Shown: positions 35,099 to 43,854 of the stretch, piece after piece | Layout: the number at the start of each line of letters is the position of its first letter | Position numbering within the stretch: the first letter of the stretch is position 1 | NCBI GenBank assembly: GCA_963730285.1 | Contig: CAVSQY010000003.1 | Location: 28,069 to 92,068, forward strand | Origin: JARDZU01 sp963730285 | Lineage (GTDB): Bacteria > Actinomycetota > Acidimicrobiia > Spongiisociales > ZC4RG35 | DNA length: 64,000 nucleotides | Direction of reading: 5' to 3' | Notes under the pieces: model-generated | Told to the model about the DNA's origin: nothing | The model's database searches: none | What the model saw: only the letters and a program-made list of their open reading frames with translations | Program-made: the position numbers and the translations under genes

Positions 35099-35932
35099 GT
35101 GCCGTCGCGATTCCACGTATCGAGTGCTGAACGCCTCGCGCCAGACGTCTCCCGTTTGATCGTCGCGGCACCCCATGTCGCCGCCTACGCGCGCCCTGGG
35201 CAATTCGTCATCGTGCGTGTCGACGAGCGCGGTGAGCGGATCCCCTTGACCATCTCCCAACACGACCCCACTACAGGGACTGTCACCCTGGTGATCCAGG
35301 CGGTTGGTCGGACCACGATTCTGCTGGCAGGCCTTCAGCCCGGCGACGACATCGCCGACATCCTCGGACCGCTCGGCCGTCCCAGCCGGATTGCCCACTA
35401 CGGACAATGTGTGATCATCGGCGGCGGCGTTGGGACTGCCATCGCTCTTCCCGTGGCCCGCGCCCTTGCTGATGCAGGCAACGCAGTACACGGAGTCGTG
35501 GGCGCCCGGGACCTAGCCCACCTCATCCTCCTCGACGAGATGACGGAGGCGTGCAATGAGCTCACGGTGACCACCGATGACGGGTCATTCGGCCAGAAGG
35601 GCACGGTGACCGACGTTTTGGGAGAAATGCTCGAAGTCGGTGTGCCGGACTATGTCTTTGCCGTCGGGCCGGTGGCCATGATGTCCGCGGTGGCCGACAT
35701 CACCCGACCCCTTCGCATCCCCACGGTTGCAAGTCTCAACCCGATCATGGTTGACGGAACAGGGATGTGTGGGGGTTGCCGAGTCCGAGTTGATGGTGAG
35801 ACCAGATTCGCCTGTATCGATGGTCCCGAGTTCGATGCCCATCAGGTCGACTTCGACCTCCTCGCCGCCCGCAACCGGGCCTACGAGGTCTTCGAATCCT
35901 GCCGGATGTTCGATGCGGGTAAGACGTCATGA
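35099..35932 (+). CDS. nfnA: NfnA-like FAD/[2Fe-2S] subunit of NADH-dependent ferredoxin:NADP oxidoreductase
   Basis: About 277 aa from the GTG at 35099; a longer open frame upstream reads poorly. The FAD-binding ferredoxin-reductase fold (RPGQFVIVRVDERGERIPLTIS) and NAD-binding loop (IIGGGVGTAIALPVARAL) precede the iron-sulfur motif VDGTGMCGGCRVRVDGETRFACIDGP, a near-exact NfnA/SudB signature with Cys in C-x2-C-x11-C. In NfnAB, the small subunit exchanges electrons with NADH. The stop overlaps the nfnB start (ATGA). The sulfide-dehydrogenase and dihydroorotate-type alternatives belong to the same family, but the partner gene favours NfnAB. Confidence 0.85.
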   Translation: MPSRFHVSSAERLAPDVSRLIVAAPHVAAYARPGQFVIVRVDERGERIPLTISQHDPTTGTVTLVIQAVGRTTILLAGLQPGDDIADILGPLGRPSRIAHYGQCVIIGGGVGTAIALPVARALADAGNAVHGVVGARDLAHLILLDEMTEACNELTVTTDDGSFGQKGTVTDVLGEMLEVGVPDYVFAVGPVAMMSAVADITRPLRIPTVASLNPIMVDGTGMCGGCRVRVDGETRFACIDGPEFDAHQVDFDLLAARNRAYEVFESCRMFDAGKTS

Positions 35933-37350
35933 CCGAGCTCACGAAACGGGAGCGGATGGCGATGGGGCGAACTTCGATGCCGGTTCGAGACCCTCGTGTG
36001 CGGCGCGACAGCTTTGATGAAGTCAACCTCGGCTACACCAGCGGACTCGCCGTGCTCGAGGCCTCACGATGCCTCAATTGCACCCGTGCCCCATGTGTCC
36101 AGGGTTGTCCGGTCGGGGTCCGCATCGAAGAATTCATCCGGGCCGTGGCGGCGCAGGACTTCGAGAAAGCAGCCGAGGTGATCCGTGAAGACAATGCACT
36201 TCCGGGGGTCTGCGGTCGGGTCTGCCCTCAGGAAGCACAGTGCGAAGGCCGGTGCGTGCTTGACAAGAGGGAAAAGCCGATTGCGATCGGTCATCTCGAG
36301 CGATTCGTTGCCGATTGGGAGCGTGAGCATGCACTGAAACCTGCCACTAGGAACGCCCCCACCGGCAAGCGCGTGGCGGTGATTGGCTCGGGCCCGGCCG
36401 GTCTGGCATGTGCCGGCGACCTGGCTCGCTTGGGTCATGAGGTGACCATCTTCGAGGCCCTCCATCGGCCCGGTGGAGTCCTCGTCTACGGGATACCCGA
36501 GTTCAGGTTGCCAAAGGAGATCGTGAGCGCCGAGGTCGAGAGCCTGGACCGACTCGGGGTTCGAATCGAGACCGATATCCTGGTTGGCGCCGGAGTCACA
36601 GTCGATTCGCTCCTCTCCGAAGATGGCTTCGATGCGGTGTTCGTCGGAACGGGCGCGGGCCTCCCGCGGTTTCCGGGGATTCCGGGCGAGGATCTCATCG
36701 GTGTCTACTCCGCCAATGAGTTCCTCACCAGGGTCAACCTGATGCGTGCCTTCGAACAGGAGGCCGAAACTCCGGTGTATGACCTGGTCGGGCGTCCGGT
36801 GGCGATACTGGGCGGAGGGAACACCGCGATCGATGCAGCGCGGACCGCTCTGCGTTTGGGTGGGGAGCCCGTGACCCTCTTCTACCGCCGGACTGAGGAC
36901 GAGATGCCGGCACGAAAAGAAGAGATCACGCATGCGAAGGAGGAGGGAGTCCATTTCGCCTTTCTCACATCTCCCGTCGCATTCGAGGGTGAGGATGGGT
37001 GGCTCCGTGCGATCCGCATGCAAGCCATGGAGCTCGGTGAGCCCGACCCGCAAGGCCGAAGAAGACCGATTCCGGTCGCAAACACCCTGAGCCTGGAGCC
37101 CGCTGAAGCAGCCATCATCGCATTTGGCAATGCCCCCAACCCGGTGCTGCTGCGAGCCACCCCTCGCCTCGATACGAGCGACCGGGGCACTGTGGTGGTG
37201 GACTCTGAGACCGGCGCGACTTCGATGCCCGGCGTCTACGCCGGTGGGGACATCGCCACAGGTGGGGCCACGGTGATCCTGGCTATGGGGGCCGGCCGCC
37301 GGGCTGCGGTCTCCATCGATTCCTATCTGGGTGAGATGAGGGCCGGCTGA
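35929..37350 (+). CDS. nfnB: NfnB-like / glutamate-synthase-beta-like NADPH oxidoreductase
   Basis: 473 aa. The N-terminal iron-sulfur part has Cys 48, 51, 56 and 60 (RCLNCTRAPCVQGCPVGV) and a second set in CGRVCPQEAQCEGRC. Then come the FAD loop VAVIGSGPAGLACAGDLARLG and the NADP loop VAILGGGNTAIDAARTALRLG, with the C-terminal GVYAGGDIATGGATV. With NfnA it can couple NADH and reduced ferredoxin to NADPH by electron bifurcation. The same fold occurs as GltD, but no gltB lies nearby. It starts inside the nfnA stop. Confidence 0.87.
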   Translation: MTELTKRERMAMGRTSMPVRDPRVRRDSFDEVNLGYTSGLAVLEASRCLNCTRAPCVQGCPVGVRIEEFIRAVAAQDFEKAAEVIREDNALPGVCGRVCPQEAQCEGRCVLDKREKPIAIGHLERFVADWEREHALKPATRNAPTGKRVAVIGSGPAGLACAGDLARLGHEVTIFEALHRPGGVLVYGIPEFRLPKEIVSAEVESLDRLGVRIETDILVGAGVTVDSLLSEDGFDAVFVGTGAGLPRFPGIPGEDLIGVYSANEFLTRVNLMRAFEQEAETPVYDLVGRPVAILGGGNTAIDAARTALRLGGEPVTLFYRRTEDEMPARKEEITHAKEEGVHFAFLTSPVAFEGEDGWLRAIRMQAMELGEPDPQGRRRPIPVANTLSLEPAEAAIIAFGNAPNPVLLRATPRLDTSDRGTVVVDSETGATSMPGVYAGGDIATGGATVILAMGAGRRAAVSIDSYLGEMRAG

Positions 37351-37370
37351 GCAGCGCTTATCCTGCCGCG

Positions 37371-37748
37371 ATGCGCAACCTGTTCAATCGTTTTGCCAAG
37401 AAAGCATCCGCCGCCACTGGTCGCCCGCTGGCATTCATCGTTGCGGCCGGGATCATCATCGTCTGGGCCGTCACCGGACCGATCTTCAAGTTCAACGACA
37501 CCTGGCAGCTGGTCATCAACACCGGGACAACCATCGTCACCTTCCTGATGGTGTTTCTGATCCAAAACAGCCAGAACCGCGACACGGCAGCCATCCAGCT
37601 GAAACTCGACGAGCTGATCAGTGTCATCGAAAAGGCCGATGACCGCCTCCTCGACCTCGAGGAATTGGACGAGAAGGATCTCGAAGCCAAGCGCTCTCGA
37701 TATGAGGCAGTGGCGCGGGCGGCGCGCGGCGGCCACCCCGAAGCTTGA
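37371..37748 (+). CDS. Low-affinity iron permease-family membrane protein
   Basis: 125 aa. Two membrane helices (FIVAAGIIIVWAVTGPIF and WQLVINTGTTIVTFLMVFLIQ) followed by NSQNRDTAAIQLKLDELI, which is the signature of the Fet4-like low-affinity iron permease family (PF04120). In bacteria these are half-length relatives and the transport function is unproven. The C-terminus is a charged helix. It lies 20 nt after nfnB on the same strand. Confidence 0.83.
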   Translation: MRNLFNRFAKKASAATGRPLAFIVAAGIIIVWAVTGPIFKFNDTWQLVINTGTTIVTFLMVFLIQNSQNRDTAAIQLKLDELISVIEKADDRLLDLEELDEKDLEAKRSRYEAVARAARGGHPEA

Positions 37749-37758
37749 GACCCTCGAT

Positions 37759-38049
37759 TCAGCGTCTGCGTCCGAAGAAGCCACCGCCAAAGAGAATCCC
37801 GGCGCCGATCACGAACCCGAGGTCATACCAATTGCCATTGTTGTGAACCTCATAGAAGTTGACGTTGTCGGTGAACAGGGAGATCACGAATGTGATCGGG
37901 GCGATCATCCCGTGCCAGAGCCCCAGCCAGAAGCCGGCAACGTCGCCACCCTCGGCGACTACTCCCACCTCAGGATTTACCCCGGCCGCGCAGGCAACGA
38001 GGACCAGCGCCAACAGGATCAGCGCGACCAGCAGATGCTTTCGGTTCAT
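37759..38049 (-). CDS. Putative small membrane lipoprotein
   Basis: 96 aa. The N-terminus MNRKHLLVALILLALVLVAC is a lipoprotein-type signal with cysteine at 20. Two hydrophobic segments follow, and the middle has GFWLGLWHGMIAPITFVISLF and YEVHNNGNWYDLGF, a pattern I recognise in widespread small membrane proteins of unknown function. It ends GGGFFGRRR. It is convergent with the iron permease-like gene and divergent from the OLD-family gene. Confidence 0.75.
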   Translation of the reverse strand: MNRKHLLVALILLALVLVACAAGVNPEVGVVAEGGDVAGFWLGLWHGMIAPITFVISLFTDNVNFYEVHNNGNWYDLGFVIGAGILFGGGFFGRRR

Positions 38050-38141
38050 GTGACCCTCCCTTTCGCGTCACGGGCGCCGCCTAGGTGGATCGCCCGCCTT
38101 TCCTCGAAAGCTAGTGATCGGATCCCGGCAACAATGTCCCG

Positions 38142-39383
38142 GTGACCGACACCACACGAGATGGGTCTTCAACACCCACCGGTCTCAGCTCGGTGCATGT
38201 GCTGGGGTTCCGGTCGATTCGCGACGCTTTGTTTGCGCCGGGACCGTTGTCGGCGCTGGTGGGAGAGCCCGGCGCCGGGAAGTCGAACGTGCTGGCGGCC
38301 ATTCGGTCTGCTCTGGATCCCATGTCTGCCCCACTCGCCCGTGAAGACATCATGAAGAGTGACGGTTCTTCCGTGTCGATCCGACTGACGGCATACGACG
38401 GCTCATCGGTGACCGCCGAGGGCACCCCACCCTCGATGTCGATCGAGCTCCAGGGCGACATGCCACCAGCTCTCTATCTGCCGGCACGGCTGAGGGCCGG
38501 CAAGGTGGTTGCACCGGGTCACCATCCTGCGCCCGCCATAGACCGGGCACGTGAGCTCCTGGGTGCCGGAGCCGGCCCTGCGCCTCCCGACGCGCCGCCT
38601 CCGGGAAGCACCCAGGCCGCCCACGGTCTGGTCTCGGGCATGGAGACGCTCGTCTCGTCGGGTCTGACCGGGACGATCTTGCTCATCGAAGAGCCGGAGC
38701 TGTTTCTACCACCGCAGATCCAGCGATATCTGTACCGACTGCTCAGGAAACTGGCGGTGGAGGGAAACCAGATCCTGTATTCGACCCATTCACCGTCCTT
38801 CCTCAACGTGGCCCGTCTCCAGGAGCTGGTGCTCATCGAGAATCGTCCAGAGCAAGGCACGCGCCTGTTTCAACCTGAGCCACTTTCGACAGACGATGAG
38901 TTCCGCGCCTACTCCGAATTCGATACGGCGAGAAGTGAGCTGTTCCTCGCCCGGGCCGCCATCCTGGTCGAGGGGCTCACTGAGCGAATGGCCCTCCCAT
39001 TCGTCTTCCAGGCCCTCGGCTATGACGCCGACCGAGAGAGGATTTCGATCATCGAGTGTGGCGGCAAGGCCAACATCCCGCTCATGGGTCGGATTAGCCG
39101 GGCGGTCGCCATCCCGTTCGTGGCAGTCCACGACCGCGACGCCCCACCCCGCGGGAAGCCAAACCACGCCGAGAGTCAGCTGAACCATTTGATAGGTGAA
39201 GTTGCGGGCCCCGAGAACCGTGTGGAGCTCGCACCCGACTTCGAAGGGGTGTCGGGTCTGAGCGGCCAGAAGCACAAACCCGCTCGGGCGTGGCACAGAT
39301 TCGCCTCGCTCGGCCCCGAGGACGTCCCACCGGAACTGAAGCATGTCGTCGAGCGGGCGATCGCACTAGCTCGCATGTCCTGA
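38142..39383 (+). CDS. Stand-alone OLD-family ATPase/TOPRIM nuclease
   Basis: 413 aa from a GTG. Residues 17-50 (VHVLGFRSIRDA, Walker A GEPGAGKS) begin an ABC-type ATPase domain with Walker B ILLIEEPELFLPP near 180 and the STHSPSFL switch. From about residue 270 a TOPRIM domain has ILVEGLTERMALPF (catalytic Glu) and ECGGKANIPLM, then VHDRDAP. The ABC insert is short, giving a compact protein compared with 550-600 aa OLD and GajA enzymes. No UvrD-like helicase (Gabija) or reverse transcriptase partner lies next to it. It could be a repair or anti-phage nuclease. Confidence 0.85.
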   Translation: MTDTTRDGSSTPTGLSSVHVLGFRSIRDALFAPGPLSALVGEPGAGKSNVLAAIRSALDPMSAPLAREDIMKSDGSSVSIRLTAYDGSSVTAEGTPPSMSIELQGDMPPALYLPARLRAGKVVAPGHHPAPAIDRARELLGAGAGPAPPDAPPPGSTQAAHGLVSGMETLVSSGLTGTILLIEEPELFLPPQIQRYLYRLLRKLAVEGNQILYSTHSPSFLNVARLQELVLIENRPEQGTRLFQPEPLSTDDEFRAYSEFDTARSELFLARAAILVEGLTERMALPFVFQALGYDADRERISIIECGGKANIPLMGRISRAVAIPFVAVHDRDAPPRGKPNHAESQLNHLIGEVAGPENRVELAPDFEGVSGLSGQKHKPARAWHRFASLGPEDVPPELKHVVERAIALARMS

Positions 39384-39493
39384 CCCTGTCCTCGCAAAGC
39401 GCTTCCGATGACCCGAGCTGTTTTCAGGAGGCCATCAACCGGGTATTGCGACAGATAAGGGATTGATAGCTGGAGTTAGACGGAGATAGGGCC

Positions 39494-40201
39494 ATGTCAG
39501 AACGATCAACACGGGGAGACCTCGTCAAGAAGACCGCATATGCGACCGTGGGCCTGCCCGCCCACCTCGCTTCACAATTGCGCGAGAGGCTCGAAGGCAC
39601 CCGACAGTCCCTCGAGACCGCCCGGAGTCGCATCTCGGATGAGGCGCGTGACGCACTCAATGGATGGATCGAAGAGGGAGAGAAGATCATCACCTCCTTC
39701 GGAGAACGGGCGCGGAGTCTCCGCAACGACCTCGAGCAGACCATCCAGAAGAGAGCGGACGGTGCAAAAGAGGTCGGCCGGGGCATCACAGCAACCCTGA
39801 TGGAGCCGATCGTGGCCATCGATGAGATCGAAGGCGTCGGGCCGGCCTATGCCTCGAAACTTGCCGAGGCCGGAGTCATCAGCACCCGCGCCCTGGTAGA
39901 GCGTTGCGCCAACCACGATTCGATCGAACGTCTGGCCGGCCAGACGGGGATCGGTATGTCACTCCTAGAGAAGTGGGTGGCATCTGCGGACCTCACGAGG
40001 ATCAAGGGAGTGGGCAGCGAGCACATGTCACTGCTCAACGCTCTCGGGATAGGCACGACCGATCAATTGTCCCAGGAAACGCCGACCACCTTGGCCCGAC
40101 GCGCCGCCGAACTCGGCGAGGACATCAGCACGTTCGGTCCTTTCCCGTCCCAGGAGACTTTCGCCGACTGGATCGGCCAGGCCAGGAGTTTGTCCAAGTA
40201 G
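39494..40201 (+). CDS. DUF4332/helix-hairpin-helix protein with phasin-like N-terminus
   Basis: 235 aa. Residues 15-95 form a long amphipathic helix (RERLEGTRQSLETARSR, GEKIITSFGERARSLRNDL) like phasins or apolipoprotein-like coiled coils. From about 105 the sequence IDEIEGVGPAYASKLAEAGVIS and IKGVGSEHMSLLNALGIGT holds two helix-hairpin-helix repeats as in DUF4332. The partner is unknown; the family is often found near stress genes. GGAG is 10 nt before the ATG. It converges with the SHOCT protein. Confidence 0.8.
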   Translation: MSERSTRGDLVKKTAYATVGLPAHLASQLRERLEGTRQSLETARSRISDEARDALNGWIEEGEKIITSFGERARSLRNDLEQTIQKRADGAKEVGRGITATLMEPIVAIDEIEGVGPAYASKLAEAGVISTRALVERCANHDSIERLAGQTGIGMSLLEKWVASADLTRIKGVGSEHMSLLNALGIGTTDQLSQETPTTLARRAAELGEDISTFGPFPSQETFADWIGQARSLSK

Positions 40202-40215
40202 GGCTCCCCTTGTGA

Positions 40216-40566
40216 TCAGTCCTCCTTGGTAGGTGCTTTCTCTGTCGATGATGCAATCCGATCTCTCAACTCATCGAATTCCGCTGGTGATATCTCGCCT
40301 TGAGCCAAACGCAGTGCGGCACTGCGGATTGCATCACCCGAGCTTGCCGCAAGATCTCGCTGGATGCGCTCGAACTCCACACGCTCGATCTCGCCAGCCG
40401 CATAGCGCCGGGCGGCCCGACGGAGCGGATCACCACCGACCTCAGGCGTGGGGCGTTGGCGGAAATAGAGCACCAGCAGAATCACCATGCCCGCAAGCAT
40501 CAGCAGGACCACAACCGGGAACCACCACTCGATCAGATGCGGGGCGAACTCTCTTCTCTCGAACAT
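40216..40566 (-). CDS. Membrane protein with two SHOCT-like motifs
   Basis: 116 aa. A single helix (WWFPVVVLLMLAGMVILLVLYF) near the N-terminus is followed by DPLRRAARRYAAGEIERVEFERIQRDL and IRSAALRLAQGEISPAEFDELRDRI, both matching the SHOCT pattern (short C-terminal, about 27 residues each). The start at 40566 has AGAGGA upstream. SHOCT domains are thought to mediate oligomerisation; the specific role is unknown. Confidence 0.8.
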   Translation of the reverse strand: MFERREFAPHLIEWWFPVVVLLMLAGMVILLVLYFRQRPTPEVGGDPLRRAARRYAAGEIERVEFERIQRDLAASSGDAIRSAALRLAQGEISPAEFDELRDRIASSTEKAPTKED

Positions 40567-40707
40567 GACGAATCGTTCCTCTGGATTGGTTCCTTCATGA
40601 CACTGGATGTGAGTCAAGGGTCGCTGGGAGCGGGCTGAAGGCTTGCTGAAAGTCCTCGAACTTCAAATCGTTGGGCCACGATTGCCGAGGTTGGTGGCCA
40701 GCCTGGA

Positions 40708-40726
40708 CTTACCCCGTACGGTAAAC
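40708..40726. promoter_or_regulatory. Putative TetR operator
   Basis: CTTACCCCGTACGGTAAAC holds the perfect 8-bp palindrome CCGTACGG, flanked by TTAC and TAA. TetR operators of the type TTTACCGTACGGTAAA are common in actinobacteria; here one arm has one extra C. It sits 60-80 nt before the TetR gene and probably mediates autoregulation. Confidence 0.55.
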
Positions 40727-40785
40727 TGGACAACGAGGAAGCAATTACCGCTCAAACAGAATCAGTCACAGAGCCCCGCATCCCC

Positions 40786-41448
40786 TTGACCAGGGAGCGG
40801 GTGTTGAAGGCCGCGGTCGAAGTCGCCGACGCAGGTGGGCTCGGCTCACTAACCATGCGCAATCTGGCGCAGGCTCTCGGCGTCGAAGCCATGTCTCTCT
40901 ACTACCACGTCGCCAACAAGGAAGCGGTGCTCAATGGCGTCGTCGAAGTCATAGGCATCGAGATCGGTGATGCGGTGGCGAAACTCGCTGGGCCGGCCGA
41001 ACCGGACGAATGGAAGCGGGCGATGCGCGATCGGATACTCGCAGCCCGCAAAGTGCTGCTGCTCCACCCCTGGGCCCCCCAGGTGTTGGAGACGCGGACC
41101 GACATGAGCCCACCCATCGTCCAGTACTACGACGGTTTGCTCGGCATATTCAGGAAGGGTGGCTTCTCCTACGATCTGGCGCACCACGCCCTCCATGCTC
41201 TGGGCAGCCGGGCAATCGGCTTCACCCAGGAGCTGTTCGACCCCGACGAATCCGATGCCGACGCAGACGCGACCAACCAGATGCTCGCTCAAATGGCCGA
41301 TCAACTCCCCTACCTCGTGCAGATGATGAGAGAGATCACCCACGACGATCCTGACTCGACACTCGGTTGGTGTGACGATCAGACGGAATTCGAGTTCGGT
41401 CTGGATCTGGTGCTCGACGGCCTGGATCGGCTCCGAAAAGGGACCTGA
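40786..41448 (+). CDS. TetR-family transcriptional regulator
   Basis: About 220 aa. The N-terminal helix-turn-helix is clear: RVLKAAVEVADAGGLGSLTMRNLAQALGVEAMSLYYHVANKEAVL. The C-terminal ligand domain (residues 75-215) resembles the TetR_C_1 group, which binds small hydrophobic molecules. The start is uncertain: TTG at 40786 is used here, and no ATG occurs upstream in frame, so the protein could begin a few codons earlier. No neighbour in the same direction reveals a target; self-control through the upstream palindrome is likely. Confidence 0.85.
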   Translation: MTRERVLKAAVEVADAGGLGSLTMRNLAQALGVEAMSLYYHVANKEAVLNGVVEVIGIEIGDAVAKLAGPAEPDEWKRAMRDRILAARKVLLLHPWAPQVLETRTDMSPPIVQYYDGLLGIFRKGGFSYDLAHHALHALGSRAIGFTQELFDPDESDADADATNQMLAQMADQLPYLVQMMREITHDDPDSTLGWCDDQTEFEFGLDLVLDGLDRLRKGT

Positions 41449-41455
41449 CGCTCCT

Positions 41456-41704
41456 CTACTGCTGGTAGCCCTCGACGGTGCCCTCGTCGCGTACCGACGC
41501 CTGGTCCGGGTCCATGCCGAACTCACGGAGCGCCCGCCTCTGATCCAGCAGATCCCAGCACTGGTCGAGCTGAACCTCAATCTCCTCGAGACGACGATGT
41601 TCTTCGGCGCCGGGTGGCATTGTGTCGTGTCGCTCGCGGAGCGACTTCTCTTCCTCGACCAATTGGCCGATTCGCTCGATGATCCGAGGATCTGGAACTG
41701 TCAT
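41456..41704 (-). CDS. DUF2630 protein
   Basis: 82 aa. The ending QLDQCWDLLDQRRALREFGMDPDQASVRDEGTVEGYQQ is the diagnostic DUF2630 C-terminus, and the first half is a charged helix (IIERIGQLVEEEKSLRERHD). The family is restricted mostly to actinobacteria and its function is unknown. I chose MTVPDPR at 41704, with AGGTGA upstream. It converges with the TetR gene. Confidence 0.88.
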   Translation of the reverse strand: MTVPDPRIIERIGQLVEEEKSLRERHDTMPPGAEEHRRLEEIEVQLDQCWDLLDQRRALREFGMDPDQASVRDEGTVEGYQQ

Positions 41705-41894
41705 TGGAGTCACCTGTCCGGGTCTGGGAGAACAAGCCCTTCTCTCGCCCAACGTTATCGCATCGTTGAGCCCGAGAGTGCTCGGTGCCTCTCAGCCGGC
41801 ACCGCGTTTGGCAAGCTCGGCCGCGGTCGACATCCGCGTCACGATCGCTCGATTCGGTGGCGTGGCATCTTGGCAACCGGGCCACGGCGTGAAC

Positions 41895-42755
41895 TTACGT
41901 CGGCTGACCCGTTCCCAGCCGTTCGATCCGTTGGCGGATGTCGGACCGCAGACGACCAACGCACTGGTCGACATACTCCACGACGCCGACGCGTTGTGAC
42001 AGCAATGGCGTCAGGTCCATTGCGTAAATCAAGGCCTTGGCCCGGTCGATGTCGGCACTGTCGAAGAATGTGGCGTGTGCCGCGCGACGACCGGCCGTGG
42101 CGCCGTCGTACCTCTTCCCGCCGGAGATCTGGGACTCGTACACGGCTATGAGCCTCGCCGAGAGGTTCTCGCCATCGGAGACGTCGAAAGCCACCTTGTC
42201 CTCTCCCACGAGCCAGTCGAGGTCACGCCAGACCTCACAGCCGTACAGCGCTCTCGGTCGCGATTCCGGGGGGATTTGACGCAACGCCTGGATGACTCTG
42301 AGGGCAACGGCCACATGAGTGTCGTGACTGTCGGCGGGGTTGTGCGTGTAGACGACCTCCGGCCCGGCCACAGTGAGCAGGCTCGTCAAGTCGTCGGTCA
42401 GGGCCGGCTCGGCGGCCTGCACCTCGGCACTCGAGTAGTCGAGCAGGACCGCGGCGCCATACCCACCGACCGCGGCGGCCCGCTTCTCTTCGCCGGATCG
42501 AATCGAACTCATCTCGGCGTCGGAGAGCTCCGCATACGCTCTCGAGCGGGGACCGTTCGCTCCATCGGTGACTGTCACACCGGCAAACCACCGGTCATCC
42601 TGTCCAAAACACTCAGCAATTCCATGGAACGCCATGATCGGGATGTCGTCCGGGTGAGCGCCTACCGCCAGGTGGGTACAGCGCTCCAATGCCGCCAAGT
42701 CGTCGACGCCGTCTGGGACGAACACCTCCGAGCCAGGATTGTGAAGCTCGATCAT
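41895..42755 (-). CDS. PIG-L family deacetylase
   Basis: 286 aa. AVGAHPDDIPIM has the HPDD zinc-binding motif and a third ligand probably in PADSHDTHVAVALRV, the usual PIG-L/LmbE arrangement. These enzymes remove acetyl groups from GlcNAc-linked compounds or in mycothiol-type chemistry. It starts 25 nt after modC on the same strand, so it may be the last gene of the mod operon; a functional link with molybdate is not known. The DDIPIMAFHGI segment is more similar to stand-alone PIG-L enzymes than to MshB. Confidence 0.82.
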   Translation of the reverse strand: MIELHNPGSEVFVPDGVDDLAALERCTHLAVGAHPDDIPIMAFHGIAECFGQDDRWFAGVTVTDGANGPRSRAYAELSDAEMSSIRSGEEKRAAAVGGYGAAVLLDYSSAEVQAAEPALTDDLTSLLTVAGPEVVYTHNPADSHDTHVAVALRVIQALRQIPPESRPRALYGCEVWRDLDWLVGEDKVAFDVSDGENLSARLIAVYESQISGGKRYDGATAGRRAAHATFFDSADIDRAKALIYAMDLTPLLSQRVGVVEYVDQCVGRLRSDIRQRIERLGTGQPT

Positions 42756-42780
42756 CGGAGCGCCCTCGGCCGAGGCTGCA

Positions 42781-43854
42781 TCAACCGATCGATCCGGGTT
42801 GAACTGAGATCTCGGTGGCCTTGAACGCCACCCAGACTCGAGATCCGGGCTCGATGCCCAGATCGACGCGAGCACTCTGCGTGACTTCGACCGTGAGTGG
42901 CAGCGGTCCCCCGGTGCGGAGCCGAACCCGCGCCCCAAGCTCTTCCACGCGTTCCACCGTGGTCGGCCAGCTGTTCCGCTGGCTTCCGTCCGGTTGTCGA
43001 GGGTGCACAGAGATGGCTGTCGGATGGATGGTCATCAGCACCGGTCCCTCTATCTGGTCGTCGCCTATCTGAAGTGTCAACTCACCCACATCCACGATCC
43101 CGGTTTGAGCGAGCCCGGCAATCAGGTTGGATCCAGCGAGGTCGGCGGCGTAGCGGGTGCGGGGCCGCAGCCGTATGTCGTCGGCTGTTCCCGTCTGGGT
43201 GATAGCCCCTTCTTCGATGACGTGTATCACGTCGGCGAGGAGGAATGCTTCTGTCGGATCATGGGTGATCAGCAATCTTGGCCCTTCGAAAGAGCCGAGA
43301 TGCTGGGCCAACATGTGTCGAAGCTCGCTACGGGTAGTCACGTCGAGCGCAGAAAGTGGCTCGTCGAGCAGTAGCAATGAAGGCTCGGTCACCAGGGCCC
43401 GGGCCAGTGCCACTCGCTGCGCCTGACCACCGGACAGGGCACCCGGTCTCTCACGCTCCAGGTCCGCCAGACCGAGACGCGCCAGCCATTCCTTCGACCT
43501 GGCATCTGCCTCTTCACGTGACACCCGGCGGCTACGCAATCCGAACGAGACGTTCTCGAGCACGCTCAGATGGGGAAACAGCAGATAGTCCTGGAACACC
43601 ACGCCAACCTGCCTCTCCTCGGCCGGCATGAATACACCGTCGTTGGGGGCATCGAGTACTGCACCATCGAGGGCGATTCGACCCGAGTCGATGGGCAAGA
43701 GCCCCGAGATGGCCAGAACCGCCGTGGACTTCCCGGCCCCGTTAGGGCCCAAAAGCGCAGTCGTAATCCCGGGAGGGAGTGAAACGCTGACCTCTAGGCG
43801 AAAGCTCTCGGATCGATTGACGGTGATCTCAGCCTCCAGCCCACGACCTGTCAT
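42781..43854 (-). CDS. modC: Molybdate ABC transporter ATP-binding protein
   Basis: 357 aa. Walker A GPNGAGKST, signature LSGGQAQRVALARAL, Walker B LLLLDEPLSALD and the switch histidine in LITHDPTEAF form the ATPase. A C-terminal TOBE/MOP-like domain follows (WPTTVERVEELGARVRLRTGG), which in ModC binds molybdate or tungstate and regulates transport. The start overlaps the stop of modB (ATGA), and modA lies upstream, giving modA-modB-modC in one unit. Confidence 0.92.
   Translation of the reverse strand: MTGRGLEAEITVNRSESFRLEVSVSLPPGITTALLGPNGAGKSTAVLAISGLLPIDSGRIALDGAVLDAPNDGVFMPAEERQVGVVFQDYLLFPHLSVLENVSFGLRSRRVSREEADARSKEWLARLGLADLERERPGALSGGQAQRVALARALVTEPSLLLLDEPLSALDVTTRSELRHMLAQHLGSFEGPRLLITHDPTEAFLLADVIHVIEEGAITQTGTADDIRLRPRTRYAADLAGSNLIAGLAQTGIVDVGELTLQIGDDQIEGPVLMTIHPTAISVHPRQPDGSQRNSWPTTVERVEELGARVRLRTGGPLPLTVEVTQSARVDLGIEPGSRVWVAFKATEISVQPGSIG

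Noticed and set aside
35060..35110. GGTTCGAGACC resembling a tRNA T-loop
   Set aside because: The flanking bases cannot form a T stem or acceptor stem; no cloverleaf can be drawn.
38142..39383. Gabija-type defence locus around the OLD-family gene
   Set aside because: No UvrD-like helicase (GajB) is adjacent; neighbours are an HhH protein and a small lipoprotein.
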